NCBI RefSeq assembly: GCF_900110265.1
Contig: NZ_FODB01000014.1
Location: forward strand, 1 to 64,000
Origin: Vreelandella aquamarina
GTDB lineage: Bacteria; Pseudomonadota; Gammaproteobacteria; Pseudomonadales; Halomonadaceae
Direction: 5' to 3'
DNA length: 64,000 nucleotides
Within the stretch, counting starts at the first letter, position 1. Each line of letters opens with the position of its first letter. Of this stretch, positions 18,188 to 26,350 are shown in pieces. The notes under the pieces were generated by a model that saw nothing but the letters and a program-made list of their open reading frames with translations, did not search any database and had not been told where the DNA came from. The translations under genes were made by a program, and so were the position numbers.

Positions 18188-18901
18188 ATGACTTCAGCCC
18201 CGCACTTGGTGGTATTTACCGGCTCGGGAATCAGCGCGGAGAGCGGCATTCAAACCTTCCGCGCCAGCGATGGCCTCTGGGAGGATCACCCGGTGGAAGA
18301 GGTCGCCACGCCGCAAGGGTGGCGGCAAGACCCAGAGCGGGTGCTGGCGTTCTATAACCAGCGCCGTGATCAGATCCGCCGCGCGAAGCCCAACGCCGCC
18401 CATAAAGCGCTGGCGGCGCTGGAGCAGGATGGCTTCCGAGTCAGCGTGGTGACGCAGAATATCGATGACCTGCACGAGCGTGCCGGTTCGCGCCACGTGC
18501 TGCACCTGCACGGCGAGATTCTCAAGGCACGCTCATCCGTCGATGCCCGGCTGCGCTACCCGCTGCCCAAAGGTGGAATCCGCCTGGGGGAGGTGTGCGA
18601 CAAAGGCAGCCAGCTGCGCCCGGACGTGGTGTGGTTCGGGGAAGCCGTGCCGCTCTTCGAAGAGGCCTGCGAGCTGGTCAGCCAGGCCGATTTCCTGCTG
18701 GTGGTGGGCACCTCGCTGGCGGTGATGCCCGCCGCGTCGCTGCTGACCTACATCGACTACGATACCCCCTGTGCACTGATAGACCCCGATGCCGATGCGC
18801 TCAGCCCGCCTGGCGTGCTGGCGATCAACACCACGGCGGGGGAAGGCGTGCCAGCGCTGGTTCACCAGTGGCGCAAGCAGGGCAACTTGCTCTTGCCTTG
18901 A
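18188..18901 (+). CDS. cobB: Sirtuin-type NAD-dependent protein deacylase
   Basis: This 237-residue SIR2-family protein removes acyl groups from lysine using NAD. It has GSGISAESGIQTFRASDGLW at the N-terminus, TQNIDDLHERAG, the catalytic histidine in HLHGE, and WFGEAVP. The YxxR pair (FYNQRRDQIR) typical of desuccinylase-type class III sirtuins is present. The usual four zinc-binding cysteines are not: only one Cys (GEVCDKGSQLRPDVVW) lies in that segment. It converges on bioA with a 41-base gap. Confidence 0.9.
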   Translation: MTSAPHLVVFTGSGISAESGIQTFRASDGLWEDHPVEEVATPQGWRQDPERVLAFYNQRRDQIRRAKPNAAHKALAALEQDGFRVSVVTQNIDDLHERAGSRHVLHLHGEILKARSSVDARLRYPLPKGGIRLGEVCDKGSQLRPDVVWFGEAVPLFEEACELVSQADFLLVVGTSLAVMPAASLLTYIDYDTPCALIDPDADALSPPGVLAINTTAGEGVPALVHQWRKQGNLLLP

Positions 18902-18942
18902 GTCAACGACGGGGCGGAGTGAGCGAACCGATGGATGGCAGG

Positions 18943-20220
18943 TTACCGGCGCGCTTCGAGAAACCACGCTTTCATGACTCCGGTAATCTGGGTGATCTCG
19001 GCGTCCGTCGCAATATAGGCGGGCATGGTGTAGAGCCAGCGGCCAATGGGGCGCAGCCATACGCCCCGCGCTCGGGCAAACGCGGCAACGCCTTTCAGCG
19101 CCTCGCTGCTGTGGGCTTCGATTACCGCCGTTGCGCCTAATACGCGCACGTCCGCTACGGCCGGATGTGCGCGCAGCGCTACGTCTTCTAATAGCTCGCG
19201 CTGTAATGTTTGGCTGAGCGCGGCGATTTTCTCCAGGTAATGCTCCTCTTCGAACACCCGCAGGCTCTCCAGCGCCACGCGGCAGGCCAGGGGGTTGCCC
19301 ATAAAGGTGGGGCCGTGCATGAAGGCGTGGTGCTGACTGTCGCCAATGAACGCCTCGTGCACCCGGTCGGTGGCCAGCGTGGCCGCATGGCCCAGATACC
19401 CGCCGGTCAGCCCCTTGGAGAGCACCATGATATCCGGCGTGACGCCCGCGTGGTCGGCGGCAAACAGCCTGCCGGTGCGGCCAAAGCCGGTGGCTACTTC
19501 GTCGAAAATCAGCAGCACGCCAAACTCGTCGCACAGCGCCCGGGCGCCGCGCAGGTAGTGCGGCGAGGTCATGTTCAGCCCGCCCGCCGCTTGCAGCAGC
19601 GGCTCCATCAGTAGTGCGGCGATCTCCTGGTGGTGGCGCGACAGCACCTCACGTAGCGCAGCGAGGTCATGCTCTACCTGGGCTGGCGTGGCATCGAAGG
19701 GTGCCGTGGGGGCCGGGGCGAAGTGGTGCTGAGGCAGCAGGCTGGCGAACAGGCCGTGCATGCCCTCTTCGGGGTCGCATACCGCCATGCAGCCGGTGGT
19801 GTCGCCATGGTACGCCTTCATCAGCGAGAGCATCTTGCGCTTGCCGGGGTGGCCGCTCAGCACCTGGTACTGCAGCGCCATCTTCATGGCGACTTCCATG
19901 CCCACCGAGCCGCTATCGGAGAAGAACACATGATTCAGCCCCGGCGGGGTAATGCGCACCAGCTCTTGTGCGAGCTGGTCGGCGGGATCGTGGGTCAGGC
20001 CGCCCAGCATCACATGGCAAAGCTCCCCCGCCTGCTCGCGGATGGCGGCGACGAGGCGCGGATGGCCGTAGCCGTGAATCATGCACCACCAGGAGCAGGT
20101 GGCATCCAGCAGGCGCTCGCCGCTTTCCAGCGTAAAGTAGCTGCCGCTGCCGCCGACCACTTTGGGCGCAGGCGTTTGGGTTTTGAGATGGGCATAGGGG
20201 TGCCAAACGGGGGAGTTCAT
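18943..20220 (-). CDS. bioA: Adenosylmethionine-8-amino-7-oxononanoate aminotransferase
   Basis: This 425-residue PLP enzyme of biotin synthesis converts KAPA to DAPA with SAM as amino donor. The PLP lysine lies in MVLSKGLTGGYLG; CSWWCMIHGYGHP near the N-terminus and HGPTFMGNPLACRVAL are characteristic. It is the last gene of the bio operon and overlaps bioD by four bases (ATGA). Confidence 0.96.
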   Translation of the reverse strand: MNSPVWHPYAHLKTQTPAPKVVGGSGSYFTLESGERLLDATCSWWCMIHGYGHPRLVAAIREQAGELCHVMLGGLTHDPADQLAQELVRITPPGLNHVFFSDSGSVGMEVAMKMALQYQVLSGHPGKRKMLSLMKAYHGDTTGCMAVCDPEEGMHGLFASLLPQHHFAPAPTAPFDATPAQVEHDLAALREVLSRHHQEIAALLMEPLLQAAGGLNMTSPHYLRGARALCDEFGVLLIFDEVATGFGRTGRLFAADHAGVTPDIMVLSKGLTGGYLGHAATLATDRVHEAFIGDSQHHAFMHGPTFMGNPLACRVALESLRVFEEEHYLEKIAALSQTLQRELLEDVALRAHPAVADVRVLGATAVIEAHSSEALKGVAAFARARGVWLRPIGRWLYTMPAYIATDAEITQITGVMKAWFLEARR

Positions 20221-20939
20221 GGCGTCGCCTCCTGGGTGGCGAGGGGGAGCAGCGCATCAAGGGAGAGGTAGTACTGCGCGGTGGGCGCATCTGCCGTAGC
20301 TAAATGAGGAATGATGCCCAAGCAAGGGGCGGGCAGAGCGCGTTTCAGCAGCGCCACATTGGCTGCAAAGCGCGGGCTGTCGTCGGCAAAGGCTGAGTCC
20401 ACTACGCTGCCTACCCAGCCCGCCAGCGTTAAGCCATCGGCGGCGATGGCCTCGGCGGTGAGCCGGGCATGGTTAAGGCAGCCCAGCTTCAGCCCAACCA
20501 CCAGAATCACCGGCAGCCCGAGCGCGCGGGGCAGGTCGGAAAAATCCTCCTCCTCGTTCAGCGGCACTCGCCAGCCGCCTGCGCCTTCGATTAGCGTCAG
20601 ATCCCGTGGCGTGTCGGTTAACGTGTCGCTGAGCGCCTGAGTAACCCTTGCCACGTTAAGCGCAGTACCTGCTTCCAGAGCGGCGAGATGCGGCGCAATG
20701 GCTGGAGCAAAGGCCCAGGGGTTCACCGTTGGATACTCCACCGGCGGGAGGCTTTGCGCCTGTAGCGCCAGGGCGTCGCGGTTGCGTAGGCCGCTGGGCG
20801 TGGCCTCGCTGCCAGAGGCGATGGGCTTTAACCCTAGCGTGGTGAGTTGGCGCTGGCGGGCGGCGCACAGCAGCGCGATGGTGGCCAGGGTTTTGCCCGC
20901 GTCGGTGTCGGTACCAGTGACGAAATAGCTGTTATTCAT
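20217..20939 (-). CDS. bioD: Dethiobiotin synthetase
   Basis: This 240-residue ATP-dependent enzyme carboxylates DAPA and closes the ureido ring. The P-loop TGTDTDAGKT is at residues 8-17, with LIEGAGGWRVPL and VGLKLGCLNHARLT further on. It overlaps both neighbours by four bases, indicating coupled translation in the bio operon. Confidence 0.96.
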   Translation of the reverse strand: MNNSYFVTGTDTDAGKTLATIALLCAARQRQLTTLGLKPIASGSEATPSGLRNRDALALQAQSLPPVEYPTVNPWAFAPAIAPHLAALEAGTALNVARVTQALSDTLTDTPRDLTLIEGAGGWRVPLNEEEDFSDLPRALGLPVILVVGLKLGCLNHARLTAEAIAADGLTLAGWVGSVVDSAFADDSPRFAANVALLKRALPAPCLGIIPHLATADAPTAQYYLSLDALLPLATQEATP

Positions 20940-21721
20940 ATCGCGCTTTCCAGTTGTAGCGTCAGGCAGTGGTAGCTCACCGGCAGCCCCTGCGGCGTGC
21001 GCAGCGACTCATAGCGAACCTGGGCGGTGGCAAGCGCTTGGCGGGTCAGCCGAGCGTTGGGTCTGGCCACTTGGGCGCCCACGCCTTTGATGGAGGCCAT
21101 CACGGCATTCAGGTCGGGGTAGAAAAAACGCCGATGATCGCAGGCGTGCTGGGTGAGGCGCAGGCCGCTTTGTTGAATGGCCCGCTGTACGGCACTGGCA
21201 TCCGGCGTTTGCAGCAGTGCCTCGGGCCGCTGCCAGGCGGTGGCCACCTCATGAAGCGTGCCGGGCAGCAGGGTGGTGATGCGCGCCTGCCCGCCAGGGG
21301 CAAGCACCCGCGCCAGCTCCTGCATCACCGCGCCGATATCCGGGCACCACTGAATCGCCAGGTTAGAGAACACGAGATCCACGCTTGCGTCGTCCAGCGG
21401 CAGCGCGGCGGCATCTCCCTGTTGCCAGCGTATGGCATCGCCATACTGTGCCTGGGCGTGGGCGAGCATACCCGGCGCCAGGTCGAGCCCGGTGGTGGTG
21501 GCGTTTGGGTAGTGGCTCGCCAGCCGCTGGGTCCAGTAGCCGGTGCCGCAGCCAAGGTCGAGCACCTGCTGGGCGCTCTGCGGCAGCGTTTGCCAGAGCG
21601 CTTCGCCGATATCGCGCTGGGCGCTAGCGAGATCATCGTAGCGTGGTGCCGCCCGTGAAAAAGCCCGAGCAACACGCTCCTGCCAGCGGGGCAGTGGCAG
21701 CGAGGTGACCGGTGTGTTCAT
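20936..21721 (-). CDS. bioC: Malonyl-ACP O-methyltransferase
   Basis: This 261-residue SAM-dependent methyltransferase masks the malonyl carboxylate so that fatty-acid synthesis can build pimeloyl-ACP. It has motif I VLDLGCGTGYWTQRL, VFSNLAIQWC and an N-terminal ARAFSRAAPRYDDLASAQRDIGE typical of BioC. It overlaps bioH and bioD by four bases each. Confidence 0.95.
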   Translation of the reverse strand: MNTPVTSLPLPRWQERVARAFSRAAPRYDDLASAQRDIGEALWQTLPQSAQQVLDLGCGTGYWTQRLASHYPNATTTGLDLAPGMLAHAQAQYGDAIRWQQGDAAALPLDDASVDLVFSNLAIQWCPDIGAVMQELARVLAPGGQARITTLLPGTLHEVATAWQRPEALLQTPDASAVQRAIQQSGLRLTQHACDHRRFFYPDLNAVMASIKGVGAQVARPNARLTRQALATAQVRYESLRTPQGLPVSYHCLTLQLESAI

Positions 21722-22437
21722 CGCGGCTCCTGTAGCGCCCGCGTGGCCTGCTCGGCCAGCCGTGCCGCCAGCTGGGCGGGCTGGGAGAGCATCGGGCAGT
21801 GCCCGGCGTCTTCCAGCCGAAGCGCTTGCTGGCGCGTGCTGCTTGGTAGCAGCGGGTCGTGGGCGCCTGCCAATCGGCGGATAGGGCAGGGAGGGTTGGC
21901 AAGCAGTGCCCGGTTATCCAGCGTTTCAAGCCACATGAGCCCTTGCGCGAGCGTGTCGGTATCGGCGTGGGGTGTTTCACCTAACTGTGCTCGTAGCTGG
22001 CGATGGGCCTCGCGGGCATTGGGTTCGCCCTGGGCCTGCCAGCGCAGAAAGTGCCGCCACGTGGCAACGGGGTCGCGGCGGAAGGTGCACTGAAAGCTGG
22101 CAAGCTCGTCGCTCGTCACACCGCCATCTTCCCCGTCACTGCAAAAGCAGCTGCCTGCGCCCAGTAGCAACAGGGCCTTGGGCGGCGGCAGATGATTGAG
22201 CAGCGCCGTGGCCAGCAGCCCACCCAGCGACCAGCCCACCCAGACGGCATCGCTGGGTAGCTTAGATGCCATACGCTCGGCGAGCGCTTCAATGTGTGTG
22301 GGGGTAGGTAGCGCCGGAGCATCGCCGTAGCCGGGCCACTCCACTGCGCTGGGCTCGACAGGGCTGGGCCAATGCTCCGAAAGCGTCTGCCATATACGGC
22401 GGTCGACGCCCCAGCCCGAGAGTAGGATGAGCTTCAT
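21718..22437 (-). CDS. bioH: Pimeloyl-ACP methyl ester carboxylesterase
   Basis: This 239-residue alpha/beta hydrolase removes the methyl group from pimeloyl-ACP methyl ester. The nucleophile elbow is GWSLGG; LSGWGVDRRIW forms the oxyanion region, and AGAHDPLLPS and DAGHCPMLSQP supply the acid and histidine. It sits between bioF and bioC with four-base overlaps. Confidence 0.93.
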   Translation of the reverse strand: MKLILLSGWGVDRRIWQTLSEHWPSPVEPSAVEWPGYGDAPALPTPTHIEALAERMASKLPSDAVWVGWSLGGLLATALLNHLPPPKALLLLGAGSCFCSDGEDGGVTSDELASFQCTFRRDPVATWRHFLRWQAQGEPNAREAHRQLRAQLGETPHADTDTLAQGLMWLETLDNRALLANPPCPIRRLAGAHDPLLPSSTRQQALRLEDAGHCPMLSQPAQLAARLAEQATRALQEPR

Positions 22438-23579
22438 CGCTGCTCCTCTTGCAGGCAGGCGGCGGCGACTTCCAAGAGCCGATCGATATCGCTTTGGGTG
22501 TGGCGGGCGCTTAACGTAATGCGCAGCCGCGCCTCGCCGTTAGGCACCGTGGGCGGTCGAATCGCTCCTACCTGGATAGCGCGCTCATCGAACGTGGCCG
22601 CCCAGGCTAGGGTGCGCTGCTCGCTGCCCAGCAGCAGCGGCTGGATGGGCGTGTGGGAGTGGCCGAGTGGCAGCCCTAAGGCGGCCGCCTGCTGGCGGAA
22701 GTAGTCAATATGGCGAGTGAGCCGTTGGCGATGCTCCGGCTCCCGCTGCACGATGGTGAGCGCTTCTAGCGTGGCGGCGGCAATACTGGGCGGTTGGGCG
22801 GTGGTGTACACATAGCTGCGGGAAAACTGAATCAGGTGCTCAATCAGCGCAGCGTCCCCCGCCACAAACGCGCCTGCGGTGCCTAGCGCCTTGCCCAGGG
22901 TGCCGACCAAGATCGGCACGGTATGGCTATCAAAACCTTCTACGCAGCCCGCGCCGTGTTCACCCAGTACACCGAGACCATGGGCGTCGTCGATCATCAG
23001 CCAGGCGCCGTGCTGCTGGCTAATGTGGGCAAGTTCGCCGACGTCAGCAATATCGCCATCCATGCTGAACACGCCGTCGCTTACCACCAGTTTATGGGTG
23101 GCCGTGCTGCGCGCAAGCAAACGCTGTAAGTCGTTGACATCCCGGTGGTGGTAGCGCCGGGAGCGTGCGCCGCTCAGCGCGGCCCCGTCGAGTAGCGATG
23201 CGTGATTGAGACGGTCCTGAAATATCGCGGTGTGGGAATCCGCCAGCGCCTGCAGCACGCCCAGGTTTGCCATATAGCCCGTGGAGAACAGTAACGCTCT
23301 CTCGCGTCCGGTCCATTCGGCCAGCGCCTCTTCCAGGGCATCGTGAATGCCCAGGTGCCCGCTGACCAAGTGCGACGCGCCGGCCCCTGCGCCAAAGCGT
23401 TTCGCGCCTTCTGCCTGGGCTGCCTGGACCCGTGGGTCTTGGGCAAGGCCTAGATAGTCGTTGCCTGCAAAGTCGAGTGCCCCATGGGCAGAGACGCGGC
23501 GGTTGCGCCAGCGCTGCTGGCGCTCGCGCTCATCGCGGGCTGCCGCTAAGCGCTGGTGCCACACCTCAGACACTGGCAT
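22434..23579 (-). CDS. bioF: 8-amino-7-oxononanoate synthase
   Basis: This PLP enzyme of 381 residues condenses pimeloyl-ACP with alanine. It has [42 protein letters not shown] and the PLP lysine in [14 protein letters not shown]. The ATG at 23579 ([11 protein letters not shown]) is chosen over a longer frame that merely continues through bioB on another frame. It overlaps the bioB 3' end by 14 bases. Confidence 0.95.
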   Translation of the reverse strand: MPVSEVWHQRLAAARDERERQQRWRNRRVSAHGALDFAGNDYLGLAQDPRVQAAQAEGAKRFGAGAGASHLVSGHLGIHDALEEALAEWTGRERALLFSTGYMANLGVLQALADSHTAIFQDRLNHASLLDGAALSGARSRRYHHRDVNDLQRLLARSTATHKLVVSDGVFSMDGDIADVGELAHISQQHGAWLMIDDAHGLGVLGEHGAGCVEGFDSHTVPILVGTLGKALGTAGAFVAGDAALIEHLIQFSRSYVYTTAQPPSIAAATLEALTIVQREPEHRQRLTRHIDYFRQQAAALGLPLGHSHTPIQPLLLGSEQRTLAWAATFDERAIQVGAIRPPTVPNGEARLRITLSARHTQSDIDRLLEVAAACLQEEQR

Positions 23580-24666
23580 CCACCGCCAGCGCCGCAGCGC
23601 GCTCTGCCTGGGCGTTGCGCTGCGCTTGCTGGGCCAGCCGCTCGGCGCGCTGTGTATCGTCTTCGCAGGTGTCGCGGCGCTCGGGATGCAGGCCCAGCTT
23701 GGCAAACAGCGCACGGTCGCGCTCTGCCTGGGGGTTGCCGGTGGTCAGCAGCTTGTCGCCGTAGAAGATGGAGTTAGCACCGGCCAGGAAGGCGAGCGCC
23801 TGGGTGGATTCGCTCATCTGCTCCCGGCCTGCGGAGAGGCGCACATGGCTCTGGGGCATCATGATGCGCGCCACGGCAATGGCGCGGATGAACTCCAGTG
23901 GGTCTAAATCATCGACGTTCTCCAGTGGCGTTCCCGGCACTTTGACCAGCATGTTGATAGGCACGGACTCGGGATGTGGAGAGAGCTTGGCCAGCTGCTG
24001 CAGCAGCGCGCTGCGATCCTGTGCGCCTTCGCCCATGCCTAAAATACCGCCAGAGCACACTTTCATACCGGCGTCACGCACGGTGGCTAGGGTTTCTAAA
24101 CGGTCGCTGTAGGTGCGGGTGGTGATGATTTCGCCGTAGTAATCGGGGGAGGTGTCGAGGTTGTGGTTGTAGTAGTCCAGCCCGGCAGCGGCCAGCCGGG
24201 TGGCCTGCTCGCCGTCGACCATACCCAGTGTCATGCAGGTCTCAAGCCCCAGTGCTTTCACCTGGCGCACCATCTCTTCCACCACTACTAAATCTTTATC
24301 CCGTGGGCTGCGCCACGCGGCCCCCATGCAGAAGCGGCTAGCGCCAGCCTCTTTGGCCGCTTTGGCTTGGGCCACTACCTTCTCTATTTCTAGTAACTTC
24401 TCTTTTTCCAACTGGGTGTTGTAGTGGCCCGACTGCGGGCAGTACTTGCAGTCTTCTGGGCAGGCCCCGGTTTTAATCGACAGCAGAGTAGACACCTGCA
24501 CCGCGTTGGCATCGAAGTGTGCCCGGTGGACCTGCTGGGCTTGAAACAGCAGGTCGTTGAAGGGCAACGCAAACAGCGCGTTGATCTCGTCAAGCGTCCA
24601 GTCGTGGCGCGGCGCGGCATCCGCCGCGTAAGAAGCAGTTGAAGTAGTGGTCGAGGTAGCGGTCAC
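23566..24666 (-). CDS. bioB: Biotin synthase
   Basis: This 366-residue radical-SAM enzyme inserts sulfur into dethiobiotin. The radical-SAM cluster motif [14 protein letters not shown] holds the CxxxCxxC cysteines. [12 protein letters not shown] and [25 protein letters not shown] are typical. The start is GTG, a few bases after TAGG. A Ser/Thr-rich leader of about 17 residues precedes the conserved part. It is the first gene of bioBFHCDA, behind two BirA-like operators. Confidence 0.95.
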   Translation of the reverse strand: MTATSTTTSTASYAADAAPRHDWTLDEINALFALPFNDLLFQAQQVHRAHFDANAVQVSTLLSIKTGACPEDCKYCPQSGHYNTQLEKEKLLEIEKVVAQAKAAKEAGASRFCMGAAWRSPRDKDLVVVEEMVRQVKALGLETCMTLGMVDGEQATRLAAAGLDYYNHNLDTSPDYYGEIITTRTYSDRLETLATVRDAGMKVCSGGILGMGEGAQDRSALLQQLAKLSPHPESVPINMLVKVPGTPLENVDDLDPLEFIRAIAVARIMMPQSHVRLSAGREQMSESTQALAFLAGANSIFYGDKLLTTGNPQAERDRALFAKLGLHPERRDTCEDDTQRAERLAQQAQRNAQAERAAALAVDASV

Positions 24667-24754
24667 GGGTAAACCTATATTCTTTTGAAAGTTGACAGGA
24701 CTCTAGCGGGGCTGCGCTGAAGGTGTCAACTTTTTGAAGAGAGTTGGTTTACCA
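24667..24754 (-). promoter_or_regulatory. bioB promoter with two mirror-image BirA-like operators
   Basis: The known proteobacterial BirA box is TTGTAAACC-N14/15-GGTTTACAA. Left site: GGGTAAACC (24667-24675), 14 bases, AGTTGACAG (24690-24698). Right site: GTGTCAACT (24723-24731), 14 bases, GGTTTACCA (24746-24754). The two sites are reverse complements about a centre at 24710.5. On the minus strand TTGACA (24729-24724) lies in the right site and TAGAGT (24705-24700) 18 bases further, so the inferred start site falls in the left site. Repression by biotinyl-AMP-bound BirA would follow. Confidence 0.65.
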
Positions 24755-24835
24755 TGAGTAGGGAAAAGAAAGGCTAAAATATGCTAGCCTTTTGAAAGTA
24801 ATAAATGGCTAGTGCGTAGGCTAAGGAGGTCAACG

Positions 24836-25141
24836 ATGCGCTTAAATGATGTTCAGCGTCAGGCCATCGTCAGCGCCGTGAAGTCGTGTTTTGGGCCGCA
24901 AGCGAACGTAAAGCTGTTTGGCTCCCGCACGGATGATCAAGCCAAAGGTGGCGATATTGATCTTCTGATCACAACGGATATCCACGATGTCAATGACATA
25001 GTACGGGCTGAAATGCGCTGCCAAGTAAAGCTTCAGCAGCTACTCGGCGAGCAAAAAATCGATATGCTGATTGATTATCCCAGCCGCCAGAATTATCCGG
25101 CCATTTTTAGCATTGCTGAGCGGGCAGGACTTCCATTATGA
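24836..25141 (+). CDS. Minimal nucleotidyltransferase (MNT) domain protein
   Basis: This 101-residue protein has the pol-beta nucleotidyltransferase signature: LFGSRTDDQAKGGDIDLLI supplies the GS motif and the DxD metal ligands, with a later Asp in KIDMLIDYP. Such proteins are usually encoded with a HEPN-domain partner as a toxin-antitoxin pair. The ATG at 24836 follows AAGGAGG at ideal distance. The partner begins in the ATGA overlap at 25138 but is truncated by a mobile element, so this gene is probably an orphan. Confidence 0.8.
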   Translation: MRLNDVQRQAIVSAVKSCFGPQANVKLFGSRTDDQAKGGDIDLLITTDIHDVNDIVRAEMRCQVKLQQLLGEQKIDMLIDYPSRQNYPAIFSIAERAGLPL

Positions 25142-25281
25142 CTCAGGATATTGCACTACTACGTTTGCAAGAAGCATGGCGTGAGTGCCAACGGCATATG
25201 CATTTTATCAATCAGCGCGAAAAACCGCTTACTTTTAGTGAGCGGATGGATAGCGCGGCATCCGCAGGATGCCCTTGCTGA
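25138..25281 (+). pseudogene. Truncated HEPN-like partner of the nucleotidyltransferase
   Basis: The frame starts in an ATGA overlap with the preceding gene. It keeps about 25 native codons (MTQDIALLRLQEAWRECQRH and five more residues) before running into the IS605-derived element at 25213. The remaining 22 residues are encoded by the element and appear identically next to its other copy near 41.05 kb. I find no remainder of the gene downstream, so insertion was accompanied or followed by deletion. The HEPN assignment is inferred from the start sequence and position. Confidence 0.7.
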
Positions 25282-25549
25282 TGATTTGCACAGTGCTATA
25301 CTACTCACGTCGACACGACCTACCGAGGGGCACTCGGAAAGTTACGTCTGTGGAGACGATGTGAGACCTGGGGGATATGAGTTGGTTCGCCACCGTAAAA
25401 ATCCCCACTGTGGGACTTTTACGGCGATAACCAAGCCATTCCCTCGGGCAATCGTCTTGGAAGCAGAAACCAGGAAGGTAACAACCTGGGAATCCCCTTC
25501 CTTTCCGTCGCTAGACGGCAGCGCAAGCTGAGGGAGGGGAGGATGTCAA
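25213..25549 (+). mobile_element. Non-autonomous IS200/IS605-type element, copy 1
   Basis: This 337-bp unit is repeated in inverted orientation at 40761-41097 with the same length and about a dozen differences by eye. The left end has a subterminal hairpin GGCATCC-GCA-GGATGCC (25257-25273). The right end has CCGTC-GCTA-GACGG (25505-25518) and finishes GAGGATGTCAA. Inside are a stem CGTAAAA (25394-25400)/TTTTACG (25417-25423) and CCAGG (25470)/CCTGG (25489). A frame coding CGDDVRPGG resembles a TnpB C-terminus. No tnpA or tnpB gene remains. TTAT (25205-25208) is a candidate target tetranucleotide. Confidence 0.75.
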
Positions 25550-25583
25550 ACTCTGCGTCCTTTGACGACCCACTGGAGCGCAG

Positions 25584-26345
25584 ATGCCTGACGCGACCTC
25601 GCTGCCCCCTGAGCATGATGCAATGACCGACCGCGACCCGGCCACCGGGCATCCGCGCCCGCCTCGGCGTGAATTCAAAGCGCGGGGCAGCTTCGTCAAA
25701 CGCTGCGAAGGCTGCAACTTGCCCGAGCTGAACTGCCTCTGCCCGTATCAGGTGAAGGCGGAGAGCGACGCTCAGGTATGGCTGTTGACCCACTCCATTG
25801 AACACTACAAACCGACCAATACCGGGCGTTTGATTGGCGATGTACTCACCAACACCCGCGTATTTACCTGGTATCGCACGGCGCCGGACGAGGCGCTGGC
25901 CGCGCTGCTGCAAGATCCGCGCTATGCGCCGTTCGTGATTTTTCCTGATGACCAGCCAGATTACGCCGACCGCGTGGTGGATATTGACGCGGTGCATGCC
26001 GCCAAGCAGCAGGCGCGCATACCGGTATTCATCATTTTGGATGGCACCTGGCGACAGGCGCGGCGCATGTTCCGCAAAAGCCCTTACCTGGATGCACTGC
26101 CGGTACTGCCGCTGCGCACCGAGCGGGAGACCCGCTACCGGCTGCGCAAGCCCGCCTCGAAAGCGCATCTGTGCACCGCCGAGGTGGCCATTGAGCTGCT
26201 GCGCCAGAGCGGTGATGAAGCAGCGGCAAGCGTGTTGGATGATTACTTTGACGTGTTCAACGATAGCTATGCGGAAAGCCGCTACTATCGCAAGATTGCC
26301 GAGCCCACCCCTGCTATGCAGCGGCTGTTAGACAGGCAACAGTAG
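25584..26345 (+). CDS. tapT: DTW-domain tRNA-uridine aminocarboxypropyltransferase
   Basis: This 253-residue DTW-domain protein is predicted to add the 3-amino-3-carboxypropyl group to uridine in tRNA (acp3U). Cysteines CEGCNLPELNCLCP form a probable zinc knuckle near residues 41-54. HSIEHYKPTNTGRL and LDGTWRQARRM carry the family signature. ATG at 25584 has GGAG upstream; ATG at 25623 is an alternative that would drop 13 unconserved residues. It starts 34 bases past the mobile element, which may now supply its upstream region. Confidence 0.85.
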   Translation: MPDATSLPPEHDAMTDRDPATGHPRPPRREFKARGSFVKRCEGCNLPELNCLCPYQVKAESDAQVWLLTHSIEHYKPTNTGRLIGDVLTNTRVFTWYRTAPDEALAALLQDPRYAPFVIFPDDQPDYADRVVDIDAVHAAKQQARIPVFIILDGTWRQARRMFRKSPYLDALPVLPLRTERETRYRLRKPASKAHLCTAEVAIELLRQSGDEAAASVLDDYFDVFNDSYAESRYYRKIAEPTPAMQRLLDRQQ

Positions 26346-26350
26346 GAGCG

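Noticed and set aside
18533..19534. 333-codon minus-strand frame across the cobB-bioA junction
   Set aside because: It overlaps two confidently identified genes (opposite strand of cobB, another frame of bioA) and is Arg-rich, as expected for a shadow frame.
24692..24721. Plus-strand promoter from TTGACA at 24692 for the nucleotidyltransferase
   Set aside because: No acceptable -10 hexamer occurs 16-18 bases downstream; the TTGACA is better explained as the mirror image of the bioB -35/operator half.
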